Origin: Heterobilharzia americana
Taxonomy: Eukaryota; Platyhelminthes; Trematoda; Strigeidida; Schistosomatidae
DNA length: 64,000 nt
NCBI GenBank assembly: GCA_944470555.2
Contig: OX104127.1
Coordinates: 113,364,741-113,428,740, forward strand
Direction of reading: 5' to 3'
Shown: positions 1-11,600 of the stretch, piece after piece
Layout of the letters: each line of letters begins with the position of its first letter
Position numbering within the stretch: position 1 is the stretch's first letter
Position numbers and translations under genes: made by a program
The notes under the pieces: generated by a model
Database searches by the model: none
What the model saw: only the letters and a program-made list of their open reading frames with translations
Told to the model about the DNA's origin: nothing

Positions 1-85
1 CTTCCCGTTACTTTACAGGGTCCAATTACTCGATCTCTGTTAGCAGATAGACTGTTATGTATATGCCTCGCTACTACTGAATGTT

Positions 86-121
86 CATGACGTTATATTC
101 ATCTTGGTGACTAGCAGTGGA
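86..121. repeat. Left arm of inverted repeat around the SINE
   Basis: The 21 bases 101-121 are the exact reverse complement of 351-371, and similarity continues outward with a few mismatches (86-100 against 372-386). Confidence 0.85.
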
Positions 122-135
122 GCTCGAGCAATTAG

Positions 136-372
136 GCCCGGCATAACAACTGAAAATTACATGTATCAAACAAAAACTGTTACCCACTTCATAAGACATG
201 GCTGTCGTACACCATTGGTCTAGTAGATAATCTCTGGCGTTTGAGGTGATGGGCACCAGGTTTGAGTCTCATTGGCAACAACATCACACACTGATGTGTT
301 TATACATCCAGCTAACACTTCCTAAATAGGAAGAAACCCGTGTCCTGGATTCCACTGCTAGTCACCAAGATA
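136..372 (+). mobile_element. tRNA-derived SINE with decayed hammerhead ribozyme (Sm-alpha-like)
   Basis: The element contains a pol III box-B-like CAGGTTTGAGTCTC (about 258-271). At 306-350 there is a hammerhead-like end: CCAG, a degraded core CTAACA, stem II TTCC-TAAATA-GGAA, GAAAC, then GTGTC and CTGGATTCC. The Schistosoma Sm-alpha hammerhead has CTGATGAG and CGAAAC at these places. It aligns over its length with 25385-25585. Confidence 0.75.
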
Positions 373-386
373 AATATAACATAAAT
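351..386. repeat. Right arm of inverted repeat around the SINE
   Basis: Begins TCCACTGCTAGTCACCAAGAT, directly after the hammerhead-like cleavage region, and pairs with 86-121. Confidence 0.85.
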
Positions 387-432
387 GCACTGCAGTATTA
401 AGGCATCCGCATGAGATCCTATCTACCAACAA

Positions 433-490
433 AAGTCGAGCGATTTGGCCTTGTATAGCAACGGGAAATTACGAATATAAAAAACAATGA
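433..490 (+). repeat. Partial repeat of the SINE head
   Basis: GTCGAGCGATTTGGCC and GGGAAATTACGAATATAAAAAACAA resemble 122-178 (CTCGAGCAATTAGGCC, TGAAAATTACATGTAT, AAACAAAAAC) in direct orientation. This suggests a second, truncated SINE placed in tandem. Confidence 0.5.
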
Positions 491-583
491 TATGTGGTGA
501 TTTGTAGAGCATCAAAATGGTCTTGGATTAAGTCTGGTAAACGGTGACTTTCGAAATTCAATAACACGGGAACTTTGAAACCG

Positions 584-611
584 GGTATATATATATATAT
601 ATATATATATT
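584..611. repeat. (TA)n microsatellite
   Basis: Uninterrupted TA dinucleotides, about 14 units. Confidence 0.95.
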
Positions 612-2556
612 TGTTTTATAAAAAAAATGAAGCAATGGTGCATAGATCTTGTGATACAGTAATATTTCAGTGTCAGATTCGTTTATTGGAAGCGACCTGT
701 AATGGTATGGTACCAGTTGGTGGGTTACTTATTGGACATAATAATAATAATAATTAAGTATATCTAGGCAATTGCAACATTTTCAAAAACTGGTTTTACT
801 CAAAGTGTTGTTACATATTCTTTGAGTTTAATCATAATCAGGTTTCCCATCTCTCTGGGCTTAATACTTATTTATGCAATGACACATGTGTGTTGTTTGC
901 TCGACGAACAAAGATGCAACGAATAAACTCTCTTTCTTTGGAAATTTGTTGATATTTAGACGTACTCTTTCGCTTCATCTTACGGTGTAATGGTGTGTTT
1001 GTATGTTTGGCCAGTGTTTTCTTTGGCTGGACCCACTGTTATTTACAACACTGTTATTAACTTGATTGAAACTAGATGGTTACTTTGACTTATTCGCATA
1101 TACCGTGTGCTATGCAATAGAGTATGTAACTTTGTTCTGTTGGGTTAGTACCGTCTTAAATCTGGTAAACGTTTTTTGTGAGTCTGTCTCTAAGTCACGT
1201 ACCACACATCTGATATTCCCTTGATGAATTGAATGATACTTAAAACCCAGTCACAATGTTTAAGGACTTTTGATCTTTCCTGCTGTTAGTATTTAGGGTT
1301 ATAAGTTGATCACAGTATTGGTAGTCTGCGTTTTTGTGAGGGCAAGCCATTGTTCTTTCTGCGTTCAGTGGTGGCTAGCAATGAAGTCCAAAACAGTCAT
1401 CTATACTAATCAGGACCAAGTAAATTAGTTTGATTGTATCTCACTATGAGTTGAATAGTCCTCCTTCGAAGTAAGACTGAACTCACAGTTCACCACTTAA
1501 ATGCAGAAACATCTTCTGCAGAGATAAAGATTGAAATTCTGAATTCGAATGTGATTATTATTTTAATTTCTACTTCAAGTACAGAATATCTAACTTGCCT
1601 TGTACTATTGACACTTTAAGTTTAAGATATTTTACGTCTGTGGTAAAACATCACACATTTGGATATGTTGAGCACTATTTCCAACAAATACTGAGTTGAA
1701 TGCACTACGTTAAAATCAAGTTAACGGGGGTTAGATTGGAGTGTGTTAAGCATTTGTATGTTACTCGAAGATAGAAATATATGTACCGCATACGTAATGG
1801 TTTTATCACTTTCTTGGTAATACTATACAGCGAGTTTGTGAAGACTGTTAGTGGGCACTATTCTCTGGCAATGGAAATATTCAGATGAAATTTAGCTAGT
1901 AAGAGAATTCATGTAATGAAATTGATGCATAAGTTTCCTACTAAACATTCTACATTAAGAGTATAACTTGACGAAATACTGTGATCCATAAACACTATCG
2001 ACTCCATAGATGACAGGAGAGATAATAACGAATGTTTTTGAATCACAATTAAACGGTTTCTTTCTAGTAAGGTAACACTTAACCCTCGTAATATATGCTT
2101 CCAGCAAACAATGTTTTCGACTTTATGGAACATTTGTATAAGATATTTAGGCATATCAACACTATTTGTGTTAGCCTTGTTTCCCATGAAGACGAAAATG
2201 AAACAGCTACTCATGAATTAGTGATTCGGTGCACTTATAATCTGAACGTTTACACCTAAATGTAAACTAGTTATCAGTTTTACTTCCGATTCTGCTTGAT
2301 AAGCAAGCAATAGACTGATATCTTCCAGTACTTCAACCTCATTCTTGTTTCATTCAGCGTTAGATCATGACAATTTTTGTTTTTTCTCACCAATAAATAT
2401 ATTCATTTGAGTGGATAGATTTTTAATTCGATAGACCATCTTTTCAATCACGTTTGCACATTATTTGTACCGTATAGCATATCCCTGTGAGTGTTCAATT
2501 CTGGAGTTGTTTTCATTACTTCTTAAGTTTTTTTTCTTTTTGTTTTAATTTCACAG
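612..2556. other. No gene seen; presumed intron upstream of first FERM-like exon
   Basis: AT-rich sequence with scattered stops in all frames. I looked for a preceding FERM C-lobe exon ending in a two-base split codon and found none. Confidence 0.4.
739..755. repeat. (ATA)n short tract
   Basis: About five ATA/AAT triplets in non-coding sequence. Confidence 0.7.
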
Positions 2557-2620
2557 GGGATTTATTAAAAATATCTATCCGGCTAAAAAGAACCTGGTTC
2601 TCATTGTCAGTCGTGGAGAG
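2557..2620 (+). CDS. FERM-like gene, first visible exon (21 codons)
   Basis: The 64-nt exon follows a long pyrimidine tract ending TTTCACAG and ends at GTAAAT. One base completes an upstream codon, so at least one earlier exon must exist; none was found in the first 2.5 kb. It encodes GFIKNIYPAKKNLVLIVSRGE. Confidence 0.6.
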
Positions 2621-5600
2621 GTAAATTCCTTTGTAACTACAAAGTGCTTTGAGTTATCGTGTTATTTTGATTGAAGTTGTAGAAAAGTGACCTGGAAATA
2701 AATTATCCACCATCAGGTTACAAGTTTGAACTAATTTCAGTTACTGCAGATTAGGCAATCAGGTAACACACTAAATGTAGTTCATGACATCATTCCAAAG
2801 CCTCATCAGTTATTGAATCACATTGCATTATGTCTTATTTTCTGCAATAAAACCCAGTTTTTCACTGTTTTATAAGTGATACAAAATTTATTCAATAACG
2901 ATCTGGTTTGTATGAATACGATTAGTTGCAAAGAATTGTGCATTATGGAGAATATGTTTCCCAAGCCATTTGTTAGAAATAATCTGGAGAATGCAACATG
3001 TTTCAAACTGACTAACTGACAAAATCAACGTAGAACCTCACACACAAGTGCATCAGCTCAAGTCACCACATTTCATAATGGTATACAAAGAACAGATGGA
3101 TAGGAAAAGAGTGATATCAAAGTGAATAAACTAGTGTAACAGAACAAAAAATCTGAAGATAACGGTTAGCGTAAATAATCAAGTTTCAGAAGATGCCAAG
3201 GAGTCAATACATCTGCTTCATTGTGATCGATTTTCAACCATGCCACCAAGAGTCCTCAATTACTGATTCCCGTCCAGGTAGTCTACGTTTCTCCATACGG
3301 CTCAGACCAACATTTCGGCACTTTATTTCGGTCTTGCCACCCTGAAACCTCTTCCAACCTAAATCATTTTCCTCTAGCATGTCACGTCGAGTTGGGCGGT
3401 TGCTAGGCATGCACATTATATGTCCAAGGCATCTCAGACAATGAACGTTCACGACCTCATCAATCGATTTGCCTTTCTTGTCTAGTACCCCTTCACCTCA
3501 TCTCGACACTGCTCAGAAGGTAATTCCACCAAATGCAAGCAATACTATGAAGACATTTGTGGTCAACACTCTATCATCGCTTCCTGTCTTCTACTTCAAA
3601 CGGTCATGTCTTACAGCAGCACAACAGTACCGAAAGAACTGCAGTGCAGTATACTCGTCCTTTGATAGACAGTCGGATATGTCGCCAGTCTTTGTCAGAG
3701 ACTACGTAAGTTGGTAAATGCAAAACGGAACTTCTGTATCCGAGTTGAGATTAAGTTAGCAACTAGTCTGTTCAGTCCGATGCAACTTTTGAAGTAACTG
3801 AAGTGGTCGACCCATTCCACCACTTCACTCCTTATCACTAAACTGGAGTTAGCTGCAGACCAGTCCTGCAGCTTCATGTTACATTTCATAGGTGCCAGCG
3901 AAACACAGCAAACGTACTCATATTTTTGATCAACGAGTTCTGGAGACCCCGTTTTGCTTCAGCGTCTTCATCTAGCAGTATTATCTCGTTTCCATACTCT
4001 AAGTCAACCATATGACCTTCAGGGAGTAGGTTCATCTCTCCGGACTGTTTTTCAGCAGATCTCTTCATTACTGAATCTGACATTTTATATCCTCTCGACA
4101 AAGCGACTTATTGCGTAATTCACCTGCTCAATACCTTTTGAATAATTCCGTCTTAGTGTGTACCATATCCTATAAGTAGATCTTTAATTAGAAATATACA
4201 TTGAGGTCGAAAAATATCAGTTTCAAGACTGTAAAATCTTGAACATAAAGTTGTGCTTTCGAAACATTATAGATCATGACGAACAAATCAACAGTACTGC
4301 CGAATCATCGTTATTTTTTGTAGTTGATACAAAAAAAAGGAAATGAAACTGCTCATTATACTCTGAATCACAACTTATCAAGCTGGTTGTTGAATTACTG
4401 AATATTATTCGTCTTAAAGGATCTGAAGGTTGAGTGATTAAAAAAACTGACTTAATCATTATTTACAACATTGCAATCAGCCAATCCAACTCAATTATGT
4501 ACTACTTATTTTAGATTGAAAATATCATTTTATATCTTACGTTTCAGCAAATCGGTATTACTAGAATGTTATGTCATCATCAGTGATCCCTTTAATCATC
4601 AATTGACTTACATAATTAAGTTTTTTATGGTTAACTTCACTTTCTGACCTTTTTTTCTCTTATCCTCTTATTATCAGTCGTTTTATACAATAAGAGAATG
4701 AAAAAATACACTTATTCTACTCAAAGCTTTTCGTTGTAAAGCAAGAAATGATATACTAGAAAGAATATTAAAGCAAATAATGATAGTCTTATTGGTCGTT
4801 TGTGAAGCGTATTTCCTTACAAAAGTGTGGTACTTGACAACAGATGTAGAACGGCTTTGTTTTAGTTCTTTCCTTTGAAACCTTAACGTAAATGCTCCAA
4901 GGAATCTTTTGTCATGGTTTAAGTCTTAGAACAGCATTATATTTCACTAGATATGCCACTTAAATGAAGATAAATATTTGGTTCTTATTATACATTAATT
5001 TGCTTCAGTTAAATCAAACTCCTATGAGTGTCATTCTTCTGGAATTAACAATACTTTATATTTTATATTCCATTGGTCTTATATTTCAGTGATACCCAAC
5101 TGATGTATTTGTATTGCAGTTTTAACTAACCACCTACTTATTGCGAATTCCAAAACGTCCTTGTTAAACATTAAGAAACTTTTCTGAATTAAAAATGGAA
5201 CAGTACGGCTACCTGACCACAACTGTTCAGTTGAAAGTTATACAAGTTTTAACGTTAGATTTTACTCATCTTTTTTTTAGCTTGGAGAAGAAAAAAATAT
5301 GGTTCTTGGTTTCAAGTGTAAATCTTATTCCGAAGCAAAAACCCTCTGTCTACGTGCGCTCAACTGTAAAACATTTAAAGAGTAAGTGAACTGCCAGTTT
5401 ATTGTTATTTATGGAATGCTTATATGTTCAATTTACAGACAACTTTTAGTTTAAAATGAGTATACCTCTCATGACACCAAACGATAGCACTGAAAACTGA
5501 TGTTAATTCAGAATCCAAATTCGTATGAAAAATGAGTTTCTTTTATACGGGTTTAAGGCGAATTTCACACTTTTTTCCAGCAACAAAAAGTTAAATGTAT

Positions 5601-8600
5601 TCATAGGTACTAGAACATTATACCAATCCAAATTATCGAGAAAAAAATTATAAAATCCTGAGGAAGTAGAAAAACCTCGCCTGATTAACTAGTTCACTAG
5701 TTACTAGCCGGTCCTAAGCCCGGGTAAAGAGGGAAGGTTGGGCATAGGGCTAGCAACCCTACCACGTAAAACAAATCTAACCGCTAAAGAAACTTCAAAG
5801 CACAAACAAAATATAAAAAATGAAAACAAACTTATTCCCCGCTGAAATCGGAGAGGCGAAATGACGCCAGTTGGTGAAAGCCTTCGGGAAGCCAATTGGC
5901 CGATGTGTCTTCTCTCGATGAAAGCGAAAGTAAACGTGGGGACATGGAATGTCCGCACGATGTTTGAACCCAGTAAGGCAGCCCAGATTGCAAAGGAGAT
6001 GAGAAGGTATCACATCGAAGTGCTTGGGATTTGCGAAAGCAGATGGAATGGGAGTGGACTCTCCAAACTGTCAACTGGAGAATCAATAATCTACTCGGAT
6101 ATTGTCACCCAGACGACAACCACGAAAACAGCACACTGAGTTATGGAGTGGCTATCATGATGTCCCCAAGAGCATCGAAGGCTCTCATGCAGTGGGAACC
6201 AATCTCCTCCAGGATCATGACAGCAAGATTCAACTGAAAAGAAAGGAAGGTCACAATCATACAATGCTACTCCATGCACCTACAAATAATGCAGAGCAAG
6301 AGAAAAAGGAGGAATTCTACAGACAACTTCAATCAACACTGGACAAGACGTCAGTTGGCGATATCAAAATTCTAATGGGTGACATGAATGCCAAATTGGG
6401 AGGGGACAACACAGGAAGAGAACTAACCATGGGTTGAGAGGTGCTAGGTGAAATGAATGAGAATGGAGAATTGTTTGCAGAATTCTGCGCATTCAACGAT
6501 TTGGTGATTGGAGGCGAGGCAGTGTGTTCAGGCACAAAGATATCCACAAAGCGACATGGATTTCACCAGACACCAGGACACACTAAAAATCAAATCGACT
6601 TTATCTCAATCTCAAGAAAATGGAGATGCAGTCTACTTAACACAAGGTCAAGAAGAGGAGCAGATGTAGGTTCACACCACTCACTGTCTAGTGCAAGGAA
6701 CCTTCCAAATCAAGTTAAAAGCCTTCAAGGAAGCTGGTGATAGACCTCAATTCAAGTACAACACTCGGAAACTGAAGGATGAAACTACAGAGGAAATCTT
6801 CACATCTGTCAGCCATCAAGACAAAATAGGAGATATCGAGGAACATACCTGAAGAAACCTGTATGGAAGAACACTGGAAGTTTTTGAAAGTTATGTGGAA
6901 AGAAACCTGCACAACAGTATTAGGAAGGAAGAAGAAAGAAGACAAGGAATGGATCTCGACGGATACCTGGAAGCTGATAGAGCGGGGAGAGGAGGATGGT
7001 GAAGCAGAAGATAAACCAGTGCAAGGATGCACAACGAGAAGCGGAACTGAGTACAATGTATAAAACACTACACTGGAGAAAGAAGTGAAGAAGAGTGTCT
7101 GGAAAGACAAAAGACACTTCTACGACACACTGGCAAGTGAAGCAGAACAGGCTGCAGGTAGGAGAGACCTGACGACATTGTATCAAATAACCAGGTTGCT
7201 ATCAGGGAAGAGATCAACACAGATGAAACCAATAAAAGATGAAGAAGGAAATTTAGTCACGAAAGAAGAGAAACAGAGGAAACAATGGACCGACCACTTC
7301 AAAAAGCTCTTGAATCGACCACCACCTGCACTTCGTCCAGAAATACCACCTGCAGCCGCTGAATTACAAGTGAACATAAATCCTCCAACGAAAATGGAAG
7401 TCGTGAACGCCATAAAGCTACTGAAATGAGGGAAAGCAGCAGGACCAGATGGGATCCCGCCAGAAGCACTGAGAACAGACACAGAGACAACAGCGGACAT
7501 GCTCACACCACTATTGCAGAAGGCGTGGAAGGAAGAGAAGGTACCTGGCCAATGATTGGAAGAAGGGTTACCTTGTCAAACTGCCAAAGAAGGGAGACCT
7601 CAGTGTTTGCAAGAACTGGTGCGGAATCACTCTCCTGTCCACTTGGAGCAAGTAAAATATTAAGCCGCATCATCCTGGAGAGGTCAAGGATGCACTGGAT
7701 TCAAAACTACGACCGGAACAGGCCGGCAGGCTGGATTCAGGAAGTACAAATCATGTGCAGACCAAATTGTGACGCTACACTACGCATCATCATAAAACAG
7801 AGCATAGAATGGCAATCAGCTCTCGACCTCAACTTCATCGACTTCGAGAAGACCTTTGACAGCGTCGACCGAGAAGTAATTTGGAAGCTGCTTCACTACT
7901 ACGGAGTACCGCAAACCTTTATCCGCCTCATTCAACAACTATATGAAGACGCCACATGCCAGCCAAGTAATTCACAATGGGAAGCTCAGTGATACTTTTG
8001 AAGTGAAGTGAAGACAGGAGTGAAACAAGGTTGCCTACTATCCCCCATGATATTCCTGATTGTGGTCGACTGGATCATGCAGCAAACAGTGGGGAGCTGT
8101 GAAAAGAGGGGGATACACTGGACGGCGGAAAAGAACCTAGAAGACTTGGATTTCGCCGATGAGTTGTGCCTGATGTCACATAAACTTGAAGATCTGCAGG
8201 CAAAAACTAACAAGTTGATAGAAGAGGCAGCTAAGACGGGACTTCAGGTGAATATAGAGAAGACAGAGGTGATGAAGATACCTCACCACCACCACCACCA
8301 ACAACAACAACAAACTCCAATCACCGTAAACGGGAGAAACTTAAAGGTAGTTACCTCCTTCACCTATCTAGGCAGCACTGTCTCAACTACAGGCGGGACG
8401 GACGAGGACGTTAAAGTCAGAATCGGAAAAGCAAGACAGGTGTTCATGAGCCTGAAACCAGTGTGGAGATCTTCTGCACTCAGCATGTGGAACAAGATCC
8501 GGATTTTCAACACCAACACCAACGTCAAGTCAGTGCTTCTGTATGGTTCAGAGACTTGGCGCGTCACGAAAGGGATTTCCAATAAACTACAGACATTCAT

Positions 8601-11600
8601 CAATAACTGCTTACACTGACTCGCTACTGAAGATCAGATGGATTGCCAGAAAGAATAAGCAACAAGGAGCTCTGGGAACGAACCAACCAAGAACCTATCA
8701 CGCAACAAATATGCAGGAAGAAGTGGAGATGGATTGGCCATGCACTGAGAAGGCCGACTGAGGACATCACGCGTCAGGCCCTCGAGTGGAATCCCCATGG
8801 GAAGCGACGAGTTGGACGTCCAAGGGTGACATGGAGGAGGTCGTGCGAGGAGGAAATGAGAGCTTGTGGGCTGTCGTGGAACCAGGTTCAAAAGATCTCA
8901 GAGAACAGGATGAAATGGAGACGTGCTACTGAAGCCCTATGTTTCACTAGGAACCCAAGGGACTAATAATAATAATAAGGGAAGTAGAAAAATGGGTTTC
9001 TGACATTTCACTACGTCAAAGAAGCTGCTTCTTTGCAGAATAAAGTCTGTATGCGTTATCGCATGTTTAATTAGTGAGTGAAAGCGAATCAGACTGCGTT
9101 TTTTATACTTGCACGCAAAACCAGCAAAATGGTATTTCATGTTATCGTTACCTATTTGTAGTACGTGATTCCAAGATAAAATATGAATGTATGCATATTG
9201 AGTGGATAGGATTATACAAGAGAAAAGAAGTCTTAATGATAAATCCATTTTCTGTATGTGTACGTATTGTAGTTATGATTGGATACAATATGTTGTTTGA
9301 GATATATCATTTAAATTGGTTGGATAATTAACTGTATCTTTCCTTCTGTTGAAAGTATTAAGATTCAGCATGATGTTCATAAAAAATACACCCCTATCAT
9401 CCACCATGATACATATCCGCAGCCTATTTTGTTTCTTCGATAAAAGTCTCAGAACTGCTTTTAATCATCTTGATTGCCTAAATCATACTATTTTAGGTAG
9501 TACAATAACCTATAAGACTACTGTTGGGAAAACTAGGAAATAAAAACTAATGGACTGACTGTAGACTGTTGTACAGCAACTTTGGAAAAGAGTTTGTTCC
9601 ATCAGAAAAGGAGCAAATGTTTTTTGATAATACAAGATACTGGACTTTGGTCAAGTATTACCTCGCGTTTTCTGTATGCTTTCTTGGGCTAATTCTGTAG
9701 GTTGGCTTTTCCCCTGTTGTACGATTCGAAGCAGAGGTTCTTATTTAAGATCTACTTCTTCTGGCATCTGTAACACTCATTCTTAAAGCAAACTTCACAT
9801 AGACAGTCTTTCATCTCCACACCTTATAGTTATTCCACCGTGAAGCCCACATTTTTCGTTTACACTGATCATCTGCATTTTAAAGAGTAGATTTATTCTT
9901 CGTGATCAACATCCTTAATTCGCTATACTCGAGTTGACTAACTTTGCTGATTTTGTTGAATGGTTAAGTGTAGAATAATTTCGACCACTTGACCACCAAA
10001 CAGACAGAATTCTGACCAATATGTATTTGGGATATTGAATTTATCAATTTGGTATTCAAATGAATGTAAAACATACACGGTCGTTTCAACTAATGTCTCG
10101 CTATTTAGTTTTAAAACTTTTATCAAAGTTATAGTACATGATAATTCATAATATTCAAGCTTATTTATTATAACTTGATTTTAGTTTTTCTGCATGGATG
10201 ATGTCTCTATTTAGTGTGCTATGTTAGAGGAGTGCGTGAATTACAGATTGAGATTTCTTTGTACCTCTGTGCTGATAGTTCTTACCGCATATGTTTTGTA
10301 AAACACGTTGGATCGATGAAAAGAGCCTAGAGAATTTGGATTTCGCCGATGATTTATGTTTAATGTCGCGCAGACTCGAAGATCTACAAGCAAAAACTAA
10401 CAAGTTGACAGAAGAGGCAACGAAAACGGGACCTCACGTGAATTTAGAGAAGATGGAGGAGAAGAAGATACCCAACGAACAACAAGCATCGATCACCATC
10501 AACTAGAGAAACCTAAAGAAGTAGTCTCTTTCACCTACCTAGGCAAGGCAGCTTCGTTTCAACTACAGGTGGCACAAACTAGCATGTCAAAACCAGGATC
10601 GGTAAACCAAGACAGGCTTTCATTAATCTGAAATCACTGTGGAGACTCACTGCACTCAACACAAAGAACAAGATCCATATTTTTAACACCAATGCGAAGT
10701 CAGTGCTGCTATATGGTATAGAAACTTGGCGCGTCACGAAAGGCACTTCCAACAAATACAGACATCCATCAGCAGCTGCCTACGCTGGCTCGATACTGAA
10801 GATCAGATGGCCAGAAAGAATAAGCAACAAAGAACTCTGGTCCGGCAACGAACCAACCAAGAACCTATTGCCCAACAAATATACAGGAGAAAGTGGAGAT
10901 GGATTGGGCGTACACTGAGAAGGCCGACTGAGGACATCATGCGCCAGGCCAGGCCGCCGAGTGGAACCCAAATGGGAAACGACGAGTTTGTGACATATAC
11001 GAGATGACTCTTGTTGTGATCCATGCTGTGACCCAGTTTGATAGTATTTTCCATTTTGAGAATGAATAGAACATCAAATACATTACATAGCACCTTAGTC
11101 CATGTAAAGGATAAACATCCTCTAGATCCCCAACATAATTATTTTCATAAAGTAAAATGCTCAGACTTTGACGTATTGTGCGTGGAACGAACCTCCAATA
11201 AAATCAAATTTAGAAAACAGGAATACTGAAGAGCTTCCATCCGACTCTAGTGGAGCTGAAAAAGTTTGAAAACTCTTCAGCCGAATCTTTACACGCTATA
11301 ATTTTAGTTCACAAGGTCGAGTTGGATAATATCCAAATTATTTAAAAAGGCTTTAGAAATTATAAGGAACGTCTCATAACAGAATCTCACCACATAAACT
11401 GGAATCAAAATTATCTAACTTGAAATATGGAAATGGAGCGTTACTTGACCTGGTTTCAACCTTCCCTTATGTACTACCGTAACCAGCATACATACAATTA
11501 GAACTAAAAGTACAGGGGTACAATCAAATCTCAGTCTATACTTCAAACACTCATCATAAATATATCACGCTAAATATGGACATCATTAACCACGCAGAAG

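Larger units (their letters stand above)
5675..8979 (+). mobile_element. RTE-like non-LTR retrotransposon, complete length but decayed, with 13-bp TSD
   Basis: A 3.3-kb insertion is bounded by the direct repeat GGAAGTAGAAAAA at 5662-5674 and 8980-8992. It starts CCTCGCCTG, matching the start of the right-edge copy, and ends in (TAA)5 at 8964-8978. The order is apurinic-type endonuclease, connecting region, reverse transcriptase, then a C-terminal domain, as in RTE-clade elements. It lies in the intron between the 5281 and 11860 exons of the FERM-like gene, in the same orientation. The first 415 bp differ from the right-edge copy at only about four positions. Confidence 0.9.

Noticed and set aside
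306..350. Functional hammerhead ribozyme
   Set aside because: The conserved CTGATGA core is replaced by CTAACAC and stem III pairing is poor, so it is annotated only as a relic.
5704..6086. Overlapping minus-strand frames of 72-84 codons, repeated at 62500-62882
   Set aside because: They are antisense shadows of the RTE-like 5' region. They recur only because the element recurs.
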